Assembly: GCF_049306965.1 (NCBI RefSeq)
Contig: NC_133176.1
Coordinates: 41,476,001 to 41,540,000, forward strand
DNA: 64,000 nt
Reading direction: 5' to 3'
From: Danio rerio
Lineage: Eukaryota > Chordata > Actinopteri > Cypriniformes > Danionidae
This document shows, one piece after another, positions 23,086 to 34,320 of the stretch (the stretch's first letter is position 1; each line of letters begins with the position of its first letter). The notes under the pieces were generated by a model that searched no databases, had not been told where the DNA came from, and saw only the letters and a list, made by a program, of their open reading frames with translations. The position numbers and the translations under genes were made by a program.

Positions 23086-23490
23086 CTAACCCCTTAAATT
23101 AGCGTTCATTTTATTTCATTGTTTTGTTCCGAAAAGAATTTCCTCCAGGTCCCTTGATTACAAATTTACACCACTCTCAACGCTTATTTTCTTTGCCAGT
23201 AGGAGCGGAGTTATTTTCCTTGGCCAGCTGCCAAGAGCTCATTGCCTGCCAGTCAAAACAGTTTTCACATGCTCATGGGAAGCCCTACAATAACATCTTA
23301 TCATTAGAAACGAGCACATAGGCAAGTATTTGGGCCACTTGGCTCTCCTGATGTAAAATAAACATAGAGGCACTCAGTAAACCTGAGAGCTGATTGAGCC
23401 TCAAGTGCCTAGAAACACCAGCGAGACGATGTACACAGCCTTTTTATATGCCTTCTGTGTACTTGCAGAACGTCTTTTAGATGTCTTTTA
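23086..23490. other. Repeat-free intergenic block, second conserved noncoding candidate
   Basis: A balanced, non-repetitive stretch with distinct words (TTTGCTAACCCCTTAAATTA, GGCCAGCTGCCAAGAGCTCA, GGGCCACTTGGCTCTCCTGA) and E-box-like CAGCTG and CACTTG cores. Short open frames on either strand lack splice context and resemble no known protein. Its composition resembles the block at 20480 and contrasts with both flanks. Confidence 0.35.
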
Positions 23491-24097
23491 CAAGTTTTTG
23501 TCTTCATCAATTGAGTTTTAAAGACTTCAGTTCATTCACAAAATGTTCTGTTGAAATGTCAGGCTGCTCTCTCTGTGTTTGGCAGTGTGCAAAAGCAGCA
23601 AAGTTTACAATGCCTACAGACACAATCCCAAGAGACTGTCTTGCTGTGTTTACATTGAAGAAATCTCCTGTATGCACTGCTGGAACTGGCAGAAAATGCA
23701 ATATTGTGTTAGATTTTCCCACCATAGTCTGTGAAGAATATATGAACTAAACACCTCTCGCTTATCTCAGATTTGTCTGCCGTTTTGCCAACAATAATAG
23801 CATGTTTGCACATTTCCTCTTCCTTCTGACAAGGGAGGACACTTTCGGGTCATCTAGATTTGGGCTACTTAGAAGTCATGTACTTTTTTGTTAATGTACA
23901 ACTGTAATACTTCACCCATTTTATTTTATATTTTGTCAATTTGAATGTAATAACACAATACAAACAGTAAAATTTATCTAAAGAAAGAAGAACATTAATC
24001 ACATGACCATTTGCATCCACTAAAATTCAAATCAGGAAAACAAGGAAAATCAAAATTAAAAACAATAGAACATAAACAGATGCAAACTAATGCTCTA

Positions 24098-25139
24098 TAT
24101 AATAATATGATATAATGTAATATAATATATTATAATATAATATAATTTTTATAATATAATATAATACTCACCTTCTCTTATTAGGTACACCTTACTAGTA
24201 CAGGTGGACCCCCTTTTGCCTTCAGAACGGCCTTACTACTTTGTGGCATAGATTCAAGAAACCAGTCTGAGATGATTTGCAGTTTATGACATGGCGCGTT
24301 ATTCTTCTGGAACTAGCCATCAGAATATAGGTACTCTGTGGTCATTAAATTATGGACATAGTCAGCAACAATACTCAAGTAGGCGGTGGTGTTGACATGA
24401 TGCCCAATTGGTACTAATGGGCCCAAAGTGTATCAAGAAAATATCCCCTTTACCTTTACACCACCACCACCAGCCTGAACCATTGATACAAGGCAGGATG
24501 AATCTATGCTTTTATGTTGACAATGCCAGTTGTCCAATTTTGGTGAGCCTGTGTGAATTTTAGCCTCTGTTTCCTGTTCTTAGCTGACAGGAGTGGCACC
24601 TGGTGTGGTCTTCTGCTGCTGTAGCCCATACGCCTCAAGGTTGGACATAAGTGTTCAGAGATGCTCCTCTGCATACCTCGGTTATAAAGAGTTACTTGTC
24701 ATTTGAGGTACTGTTACCTTTCAATCATCTCAAACCAGTCTGGCTGTTCTCCTCTGAACCTTGGCATCAAAACTGCATTGCGCTCACAGAACTGCCGCTC
24801 ACTGGATATTTGAAAGTTACAGTAGATCAGCAGTTTCTTAAAATACTCAGTATTTTAAGAAAATACTGTCTGGCATCAACAACCATGCCACGTTTAAAGT
24901 CACTTAAATTACCTTTCTTCATTTTGATGCTCGGCTTAAACTGCAGCAGATTGTCTTGAGCATGTCCACATGCCTAAATGCATTGTTGCTGCCATGTGAT
25001 TGGATTAGAAATGTTGGACAAGTGTATCTAATAAAATGGCTGATAATATAATATAATATAATATAATATAATATAATATAATATAATATAATATAATATA
25101 ATATAATATAATATAATATAATATAATATAATATAATAT
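24098..25139. repeat. (ATAAT)n pentanucleotide satellite interrupted by a Tc1 element
   Basis: Degenerate ATAAT units fill about 24098-24165, and a near-perfect array of roughly 20 units resumes at 25044-25139 directly after a Tc1 remnant. Insertion at TA dinucleotides, the Tc1/mariner target, makes such arrays favoured landing sites. Confidence 0.85.
24167..25043 (-). mobile_element. Tc1/mariner transposon remnant, copy A
   Basis: The left end CTCACC...TTATTAGGTACACCTTAC and the right end GTGTATCTAATAAAATGGCTG are the degenerate inverted ends of the same family as the copy at 28474. Reverse-strand coding remnants include words for the transposase, but the frame is interrupted many times and several internal blocks are missing, giving about 880 bases against about 1170 for copy B. 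The element is dead. Confidence 0.85.
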
Positions 25140-25144
25140 TGTAA

Positions 25145-25465
25145 AGGTTACATTGTGGGTCAGTGGTTAGCTGTCTTGCAGCTAGAAAGCTGCTGGTTCA
25201 AGTTCTGGCTGGGTCAGTTGGCATTTCTATGTGGAGTTTCTCTTTGTGTTGGTTTCCTCCAGGTGCTCCGGTTTCCCTCGCAGTCCAGAGACATGCGATA
25301 TAGGTGAATTAAATAAACTAAATTGGTTGTGGTGTATGTGTGTGTGTTTCCCAGTACTGGTTTGCAGCTGGAGGAGCATGAAGTGTGTAAAACATACAAG
25401 TTGGTGGTTTATTCCCTGGTAACCCCTGATAAGTTAAAGAACTAAGCCAAAGGAAAATGAATGAA
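25145..25465 (+). mobile_element. DANA-type SINE, plus orientation
   Basis: A tRNA-like head (GTGGGTCAGTGGTTAGCTGT, GCTGGTTCAAGTTCTGGCTG carrying a B-box-like GGTTCAAGTTC) is followed by the body (GTTTCCTCCAGGTGCTCCGG) and the 3' end CTAAGCCAAAGGAAAATGAATGAATGA. It is considerably diverged, so old. A second short copy of the SINE 3' part (GTGGCGAACCATGTTAAAGG...) follows at about 25480-25600. Confidence 0.85.
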
Positions 25466-25904
25466 TGATGGAATAATATTGTGTGTGGGTGCTTCCCAGG
25501 AAGTTCCCCATGTTACCCAGCAGTAAGTGGTTCATTCTGTTGTGGCGAACCATGTTAAAGGAGGTAATAAGCTGAAGGAAAGTGAATGATAAAATATAAT
25601 GGGTGTCTCAGCATGTTAGGTATGTACATTTTATTTTAAGCCTTCAGTCAAAATCAACCTTACTTTTCCAATAACTTATTTCTGAGGTCTTCTCACACCA
25701 TAATCTGTCCTGGCTGATGGTTACGTGCAGTTGTCAACAATGTTTGAAACACTTAAGCCCCTCCAGGACTGTGATGAATTACATGCAAGACAAATAAACA
25801 CTGACGTAGTAGGTCTAGACATACATTATGATTTTCCTGAAGAGATCTACAGCTGTCTCTGCTGAAATAATATGGCAAATTATTTGTAGATTTAACAAGT
25901 TAAA

Positions 25905-26211
25905 AAATAGTCGGCTTAGTCCCTTTATTAATCCGGGGTTGCCACAGCGGAATGAACCGCCAACTTATCCAGCACTTTTTTTACACAGCGGATGCCCTTC
26001 CAGCCGCAATCCATCTCTGGGGAAATATCCACACACACTCATTCACACATACACTACGGACAATTTAGCCTACCCAATTCACCTGTACCGCATGTCTTTG
26101 AACTGTAGAGGAAACCCACGCGAACGCAGGGAGAACATGCAAACTCCACACAGAAACGCCAACTGAGCCAAGGCTCGAACCAGCGACCTTCTTGCTGTGA
26201 GGCAACAGCAC
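25905..26211 (-). mobile_element. DANA-type SINE, minus orientation
   Basis: It starts with GTCGGCTTAGTCCCTTTATT and ends in the tRNA-like head (GAGCCAAGGCTCGAACCAGC, CTTCTTGCTGTGAGG). It is little diverged from the full copy at 6195. Its head abuts an inverted second SINE head at 26217. Confidence 0.9.
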
Positions 26212-26263
26212 TGTGAGTGCTGTCACTTCACAGCAAGAAGGTCGCTGGTTCGAGCCTTGGCTC
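26165..26263. repeat. Head-to-head inverted SINE heads, 47-bp arms
   Basis: Arms 26165-26211 and 26217-26263 are reverse complements with about three mismatches and only a 5-base spacer. Each arm is the tRNA-related head of a DANA-type SINE, including GGTCGCTGGTTCGAGCC with the pol III B box. The right-hand SINE has no body: after about 20 more bases it runs into the (TA)n array. Confidence 0.92.
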
Positions 26264-26282
26264 ACTTGGCTTAGTTGGCACT

Positions 26283-26683
<401 letters not shown>

Positions 26684-26749
26684 TAAATAAATGTGTAGAT
26701 AGATAGATGGATGGATGGATAGATAGAATAGATATATAGATAGATTTTT

Positions 26750-28470
26750 TTTCTTTTTTCTTTAATGTTTGACGTATGCACATAAATTGTTAAACAATAA
26801 AATTGTAGGAAAAACTTTTGTAGGAGTTTGATTTCTCTATAAAGATGTGATACTGAGCAGTGCAGTGAAAGTGAAGTGCTAAAATAAACAAACATTCTCA
26901 GCTGTTGTCTGAACGGTACAGTCCAGATGTCCACAGAGACTCAGTATGACGCAACTACACACTCGTAAAAGTATTTCAATAAGACAACCTTTTTGCTATA
27001 TTTAATTTAAACTGTTTTCCCCTCGACCTGCAATTTGCCTTGCTTGTCTAATTTGTTTTCCCAGTAGAGTTGCTTTGTGTTTTCAGAGTGAATTGCAAAA
27101 CAATCTTATCTTACAGTTTCAGAAAATATTTTAATGGTTTCTTTTGTTTTTTGTGTTTCATATTTGGTTTCCATTGACTTGGTGTAAGATTATAAAGGGT
27201 AGATTTAAACAGATAATTGTTCACCATGCTGCTTAAACTTACAAAGAATATAGTAACTAAAAGGCAGTGTTTGTAAATTGTCTTGACCGGCATTCACTGT
27301 GTCCTGAGGGGGGCGCCAAAAACTATCAACAACCTTCCAAATAATAACACTTAATGGATATTTAGGCTTTTTCAGTTAACAAAACAAACTAAACCTCAGA
27401 TTTCTGTCTCAACTATTGTTTAATTACAATAATAATGATTATTTTAATGGCATCATTGTCATTATTATTATCATCATCATCAGCCATCGTCATTACTATT
27501 TATATTAGTGTTGTTTTTTGTTAATATAATTATTTTAAGTTGTTGTTGCTGTTAATAATGTTGTTAATAATTTTGTTGTTGTTAATAGTATAGTTAATGT
27601 TAGTATTAATTATAAGTATTACTTCTACTACTATAGTAGTAGTATAGTAGTATTACAGCTAAATGTAAATATTAATTTGTTTTTGTAGTAGTGTTAGTAA
27701 TAATAATAAAGATAATGTTGAAAACATGTGTCATTTAAATTAACTACTAATATTTAATCAAATAATCATTTAACTGTAGATATGAACTTAAAAAAAAAAC
27801 TCTTCTACAATTACATGGCAAAGTTATTAGGCAGATGAATTTATTTCCTTTTTAATTAATTCCTAAACTTGAAAACACAGATTTAAAAAAATAAAAAAAA
27901 TAAAAAATACATGTCTTCAATCCAAGACAAGAAACTTTATTCTAAATCTTTATACATAAACTCTCATTGTTTTTTTGTTATCTTGCTTTGGTGACCAGAA
28001 GCTAAACCTAGAACACACACATGCACACAGATAAACACAAAGTCGAAGACACAAGGAAACACTCAACCTCTCTGTCCTTTCACAGAACTATTATCCATGG
28101 AGGAAGTCCAGAGCACGCACACAACTTTCAGGGGAAGAATATTTCAGCTGCTTTGTAATGAATCTGTTCGAATGCACATTGATTGCCAAAGTGAACATGA
28201 GTTACGGCATCAGGGTCAGGAAATAACCAGCGCTCAGGGTTGGTACTTCTTGCAGGATCATAGTAAGCTGTTAGACATTTGTTTTTACTGTCTCAGTAGT
28301 GACATTTACATATAATTTAATATTATTACTATTAATATTATAGCGTCAGGAGGAGGGAATTAAAGCTACATTTTACAGACCATATCAAAGGGATAATTCA
28401 CCTACAATTTTAAATTCATCATTTACTCTTCCTCCACTTGTTTTAAACACTTTTCTTTTTTCTCTTGAAC
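26750..28470. other. Intergenic sequence, mostly AT-rich
   Basis: 27420-27720 is built of degenerate ATT/GTT/ATC trinucleotides. Around 27990-28260 composition is more balanced. There a pyrimidine tract plus CACAG precedes an open stretch (28097-28315, 72 codons on the plus strand) ending near a TAG/TAAG, but its peptide resembles nothing I recognise, so I leave it uncalled. At 28388 the AAAGGGATAATTCACC end of the palindromic MITE family appears, cut off by the Tc1 element at 28474. Confidence 0.4.
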
Positions 28471-28473
28471 ATA

Positions 28474-29645
28474 CTCTCCGGCCACTTTATTAGGTACACC
28501 TTACTAGTACCGGGTTGGACCCCCTTTTGCCTTCAGAACTGCCCTAATTATTTATGGCATAGATTCAACAAGGTACTGGAAATATTCCTCAGAGATTTTG
28601 GTTCATATTGACATAATAACATTATGCAGTTGCTGCATATTTGTTGGCTGCGCATCCATGATGCAAATATCCCGTTCCATCACATCCCAAAGGTGCTGTA
28701 TTGGATTGAGACTGGTGACTGTGGAGGCCATTTATGTACTGTAAACTCATTGTCATGTTCAAGAAACCAGTCTGAGATGATTCACATTTTATGACATGGC
28801 GTGCTATCCTGCTAGAAGTAGCCATCAGAAGATGGGTATACTGTGGTCATAAAGGGATGGACATGGTCAGCAACAATAGTCAGGTAGGCTGTGGCATTAA
28901 CACAATGCTCAGAGTTGGTGCTATTGGGCCCAAAGTGTGCTAAGAAAATACCATTACACCACCAGCCTGAACCATTGATACAAGGCAGGATGGATCCATG
29001 CTTTCATGTTGTTGATGCCAAATTCTTATGCTAGCAGCAGCAGAAATCGAGACTCATCAGACCAGGCAAAATTTTCCCAATCTTCTATTGTGCAATTTTG
29101 GTGAGCCTGTGTGAATTGTATAGCCTCAGTTACCAGTTTCTAGCTGATAGAGTGGTACCCGGTGTGGTCTTCTGCTGCTGTAGCCCATCTGCCTCAAGGT
29201 TTAACATGCTGTGCTTTCAGAGATGCTCCTCTGCACACCTCGGTTGTAACGAGTGGTTGAGTTGCTGTTGCTTTTCCATCAACTATAACCTGTCTGGCCA
29301 TTCTTCTCTGACCTTTGGCATCAAGGCATTTCCACCCAAAGAACTGCGGCTTGTTGGATATTTTATAATTTTTGGACAATTCTCTGTAAATCCTAGAGAT
29401 AGCGGTGTGTGAAAATCCCAGTAGATCAGCAGTTTCTGAAATACTTAGACCAGCCTGTCTAGCACCAACAACCATGCCACGTTGAAAGTCACTTAAATAA
29501 ACTTTCTTTCCCATTCTGATGCTTGGTTTGAACTGCAGCAGATCATCTTGACCATGCCTACATGCCTAAATGCATTGAGGTGCAGCAATGTAATTGGCTG
29601 ATTAGAAGTTTGCACTTGGACAGGTGTACCTAATAAAGTGACTGA
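28474..29645 (-). mobile_element. Tc1/mariner transposon, near full length but broken (copy B)
   Basis: The inverted ends CTCTCCGGCCACTTTATTAG and CTAATAAAGTGACTGAT lie inside TA dinucleotides (28472-28473 and 29646-29647); the length is about 1.17 kb. On the minus strand, 29514-29194 encodes the N-terminal transposase region: MGKKVYLSDFQRGMVVGARQ, then GLSISETADLLGFSHTAISR, the paired-type helix-turn-helix that binds the inverted repeats. Downstream coding is disrupted by stops and frame changes, and no full-length DDE domain is open, so it is inactive. Confidence 0.93.
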
Positions 29646-30233
29646 TATCTTTCCAACATTATTCAAATATATTTTGTTGTGTGCGTTAACTCCTAAGATT
29701 TGAAACCGGTTGTTCAGGAAACAGTGAATAAATTGTAACTTTAGAATGAACTACACTTACAAGCCTAGTCTGAGAAGCTTCATTAAATTGTATTTGAGAA
29801 GCTTTTTTATTTGTTTGTTTTACTTACTGCAAAATGTAAAGTATTCATTAACTATTAATTCCAATGAGAGTATACTTCTCATTCGTGAAAGAATGTCAGA
29901 CAGTCTTTAAGGCATGTCCTTCGGCACATTCTTTATCTCGTCACAGCTTCCTCCTTACCATGATATAAGCAAGCTGCATATCTTTTAGCTGAGGTAGTGA
30001 TTAGTTAAATGTGCTTAACCTGTAGTCAAACTTTACCCAGGCCTCCTCAGGGCTTCAATGGGATCTCAGAGGCTCATCTCCTGCCAGATTGTTCGGTTTT
30101 TTTCGTTCCGATTGTGGAATGCTTCATGAGTGTTCTGATTGTACTGTTGTGTCTGTTCTTAAAGGAGATACAATTAGCTACTGTGCTAGGAATTGGGAAC
30201 AAAATAAATGCACACAAAGTTGGTTAGATTTTT

Positions 30234-30376
30234 TTTGCTACTTGTTCAGTTTTTTGGGGACGAATTAAGTGTTTTTTGTTAAATTCACTTAAATTGTTTG
30301 TTAAAACTATTAAGTTAACTTGTGTTGGGACCATGTGAAGCAATTGTGTGGAACCTGGGATTTTTTTACAGTGTAG
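30234..30376. repeat. AT-rich MITE-like repeat, ATTAAGTTAACTT family
   Basis: It contains AACTATTAAGTTAACTTGTG, TTGGGACCATGTG and ends TTTTACAGTGTAG. Similar phrases occur at 16070-16260 (ATAAGTTAACTTAACATG, TTGTCCCAACACAGTG), 30800-30885 and 61380-61515, pointing to one dispersed family. Boundaries are approximate. Confidence 0.4.
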
Positions 30377-30404
30377 TTAGTTGTCAAAATAACATTTTCT
30401 TTTA

Positions 30405-30766
30405 TTTATTCATTCATTCTTTTTCCTTTGGCTTAGTCCCTTTATTCACCAGGGTCGCCACAGTGGAATGAACCGCCAGCTTATCTAGCATATGTTTTAC
30501 ACAGCAGATACCCTTCCTGCTGCAACCCAGAACTAGGAAACATACACTCTCACATTCTCACACATACACTATGGTCATTTTTAGTTTAAGTAATTCACCT
30601 GTAGCACATGTCTTTGGACTGTGGGAGAAACCGGAGTACCTGGAGGAAACCCACGCCAACACCAGGAGAACATGCAAACTCCACACAGAAATGCCAACTG
30701 GTCCAGCTTGAACCAGCAACCTTCTTGCTGTGAGGTGACAGTGCTAACCACTGAGCCACCAAGTTA
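30405..30766 (-). mobile_element. DANA-type SINE, near full length
   Basis: It begins with the ATTCATTC tail and GGCTTAGTCCCTTTATTCAC and ends with the tRNA-like head (GCTTGAACCAGCAACCTTCT, GTGAGGTGACAGTGCTAACC). It is inserted inside a copy of the ATTAAGTTAACTT repeat family: the matching phrases stop at about 30376 and a related end resumes at about 30800. Confidence 0.9.
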
Positions 30767-31290
30767 TTTTCTTATTTTGTTAAATTCTAATTTAAAATAT
30801 ATCAGCAACCAAACTAAATTTGTTGGGAACTAATAGTGTTGTGACAACCATCAATGTGTGGAGCCCTGTATTCTTTACAGTGTAGGGTTGAGCAATACCT
30901 ATGGGTGATTCCCATGTAAACCTTGTTTTATTTTATTTTTTATTTTCAATTAAGAAATTAAGATTTTATTGTTTTGTCTTTTTTTCTTCCAGAAATTAGA
31001 AACAAAGTCTGGATCATTTGTTTACTTTAATAAAAAAATGTACAAAACATTTACCACATTTTTTAATTAATTTCCTAAACTCAAGGCTGTTAAAAAGTAC
31101 ATTCACTTTGACATTTAAAAAGAAATTGCTTATAATAGTCATGAACTGAGATTCTAAAATACTTATTTTTAAGTTGTTTAATTTATTATTTGATTGATTT
31201 CTCTGATTACGGAAACACTTTACACAACTGACACAACAATCTTTATTTTATTTATTTTGATAAAACCTGAAATATTATCTAAATCATGTG

Positions 31291-31507
31291 ACACTGAAAA
31301 AAAGAAAAATCACAAGGTTGTGCAAACAATTTAGTTGCAAACAATTTATATGGGTTGAGTTAAAACAAACAAACTAAATTCACTAGTGTTCAACTTAATT
31401 AGTTTGTTTAAATTCAGCCCAAATAAATAGATTGCAACCACTTGCCTTTAAACAAGTGGTAAATCTAATGAATCATGGTGTTTAAACACAATATTGTTTT
31501 TCAGTGC
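31291..31507. mobile_element. Fold-back MITE, CACTGAAAAA termini
   Basis: It starts ACACTGAAAAAAAG and ends GTTTTTCAGTGC. Inner inverted arms include GGTTGTGCAAACAATTTA...GGGTTGAGTTAAA on the left and AAATTCAGCCCAAATAAATA...GATTGCAACC on the right. It can fold into one long imperfect hairpin and encodes nothing. Confidence 0.7.
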
Positions 31508-33975
31508 ACCTGAAAAAAAAGCTGCACATCAATTGAAAAGAAACCCTTTTAATTAAATAAGTTAACACTTAATTCACTTTGGTTTTGATAATGATGCATA
31601 GTTTTCAGAAATTGGGTTAATTATGCCTGTGATGATTTTAAGTATACTTTGTGGTTTTTAGTACAAACAAAAGAAAGCATGAAATGAAATAATTTCTCGC
31701 AACATGCACAATATGTACACATCAAAGACTTAATGCTCTGCATCAATTTGTTGGGAGTTGGGATGGAGCTTAATTTTAAATAAATGTATAAGTTAAATTA
31801 CAGAGCTGCTCAAGTTGTTTCATTTAACAATAACTATAACTAAATTAAAACATTTATTTAATGTATTTAAAAACAAAATCAACAAGTGCTTATTATACAA
31901 AATAGCTTTTTAGTATTCAGAGAATAAGGTGCTAAAGTAAGTGGAGTGTTTGTTTTAGAGAAGAGTTTCTACAGGTGGTTTGAATGTAAAGAATGTAAAG
32001 ACATGGCACAGCACAGTGGGCTTTAGCAAAGTCCCTTAATTTAATAGTCTAGCTTTAGTGAAACTGACTCACCCATTTTCAAGTTTAATGTATAATAAGC
32101 TTAAATATTATAAATTGTATCTTTGTAATCCCCTTAGGAAACATTGTGACCAATCAAACACTGCCTGGAGCATGCAATTAATATGATTCTGTGCGTAATG
32201 TAACTCACAGGATTGAAATGGGCACAAGGAATCATGGTGGTCATGTTGTGCCCATTTTCATGTACTGAACTAAGGTGTATCCTGATTTGCATTATATGAA
32301 ACGTTTAATACATCCCTCTGTCATACATCTGCCAGGTCATAATATCCCGTTTACACACTGTTTCTTATACACAAAAGTCTTTTAACCAAGACGTTTTATC
32401 GATGTGAGTGTTATGGACATTCCGTAATACTGTACGGTGTCTCTTTTGGTAATTACACCTGCTTAACTTCTCCAAATCTAACCTCTCTCTTTCGTTCCTT
32501 TTGTGATCCTCGAACAGTTCTGGACTACTGTATAATTTTTCAGTAAACATTCTCAACCTTGCCTTTGCTAAAGCTTTTCTTTTTGCACTTACTAACTGTG
32601 TACAATAAACTAATCCTAAAGAAAATTATAAAACTTTAGTACATTTTAAATAACATTAAATATAAGTTGTTTAAAAGTAGGATCTTGGCTCACAAAATTA
32701 CTAGCCTGACATCCTGGAGTTATTATCTTTTCCAGTCAGGCTACCAAAAATTAACCCACCCTGCCCTCTAAACTATCTAAATGGGAGGTAAAATATAACC
32801 TATTTCAATGCTTTTATTCTCTCACTAATTGGGTAATTATGCTGGATGTAATTTCCATTCAAGAATACATTATCAATATTTGCTTGAATTAGTGTTTGCT
32901 TTTGGTGTTGTCAACTGGTACTTCAGTATCAACAAATAAATAAAACAATATAGTTAGGCCGATCGGTTTTCCACAGGATTTTTTTGTTTGTTTTTGGAAA
33001 AGACAGACAGACGGTCAAGATAATTAAATCAAATAGTTATTTTCAAAACATGGACATGACGTCTATAATAAATGCCATTATAAAATTGTAAGTAATAAAA
33101 GTATTTTTTTTTACTTGGTGAGTAAAATGAGTTGCTTCTCCCACCCCATCGTTCCCAAGTGCGTATCTGCTTCTTATCATGCATTAACTAATAATTAGCA
33201 CAAACTCAGATGAAGCTGAAATACAGCTCGTTAGTCAAAAATACCAAGTACATTTATTTCATGTATTTGTGGTGGAGTTTATTCAAGCCTTTCTGAAATA
33301 ATGAGTCTCACACAAATGCTGTTTGCAGTACACACACAGATATTAGCATTTATTGACTATGCAGCCGTGGTGATTTTATCGGATAAAAATTACACAGTGA
33401 TTTTACTTTCTGTTTTACAACAATGCTCTGTTTTAAAAACGTTTTAAACTTATAAAGCGTATAAAAATTACTGAGTTGAACAGATATTTTAATCAGGTTT
33501 TTTTTTTTTTGAAAAAAAAAAAAAAAAAAAAAACAATCTGTTGACATGAATATACATGTTATTATAGAAATATGGCACCTGTCAATAAATTAATTGGACA
33601 GGGAAAATCGCACATCTACGTCACATTGCGGTGAGCCTCAAAATCACTGGGATTTGAGTCCTATTTCAACATCAGGAAATTTTTAAAAAGAGACTTGTCT
33701 TTATCACTCCAATTTGACAGTGGACACACTATCTACAGACAGTTCTGTCCAAACAGCTTACAAAAGTGTGTTATTTTTAATTAAATACAATTATTGTATT
33801 TTTATTTATTTTTTTTTGTAGAAAATGATGTGTCATGTAAAATATTAGAGCAATTTTTATGTTTATATTTTAATTACCACATAACACACATGCAGACATA
33901 GGTGGACATCTTGCGGTAATGAAGATTTCAGTAGAAACTGTAGTAAAATATTTTCACATTGAAAATTACACATTG
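31508..33975. other. AT-rich intergenic sequence, nothing recognised
   Basis: No splice-supported coding, no transposon ends and no RNA gene found. Poly-A and poly-T runs abut near 33500-33533, which could fold into a hairpin. Composition is otherwise uniform and low in GC. Confidence 0.5.
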
Positions 33976-33979
33976 TAGG

Positions 33980-34320
33980 CTATTTGGTAGAGAAAAATAT
34001 TCTTTCTATTTGTTTTTTTAATATTACTAAATGACTAACTTTTATTTTAAAATCTTTTTGTTTTAATGGTTTTGAGAGAATAACCTGTATAAGCTGAATT
34101 GCTGTATAGTAGATGACAAGAAATAAATGCATGTGTTTACTCAGTATAAATCTCAACTGGAAAAAACGCGAATTGACAACTGCATTTACCTGCTTATCAA
34201 GTAACAAGGCAGAGTAAACGACAACGCCTAAGTTATTAACTGATGGTTTTATATGGGTTGCTAAGCTGCTCGACACTTGATTTAAGCTGCAAGAGATGGC
34301 TAATTGTGCAAACATTATTG
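33980..34320 (-). repeat. Possible LINE reverse-transcriptase remnant
   Basis: A minus-strand frame contains SSSLATHIKPSVNNLGVVVY, then SALLLDKQVNAVVNSRFFQL, resembling the segment after the RT domain of L2/CR1-like LINEs (I..K.LGV..D..L....Q...V......L). The frame then decays. Adjacent sequence to about 34960 may belong to the same old element, but no 3' tail or target duplication was identified. Confidence 0.4.

Noticed and set aside
28097-28315. 72-codon plus-strand frame preceded by a pyrimidine tract and CACAG
   Set aside because: Its peptide resembles no family known to me, there is no partner exon in the intergenic gap, and the acceptor-like context alone is weak.
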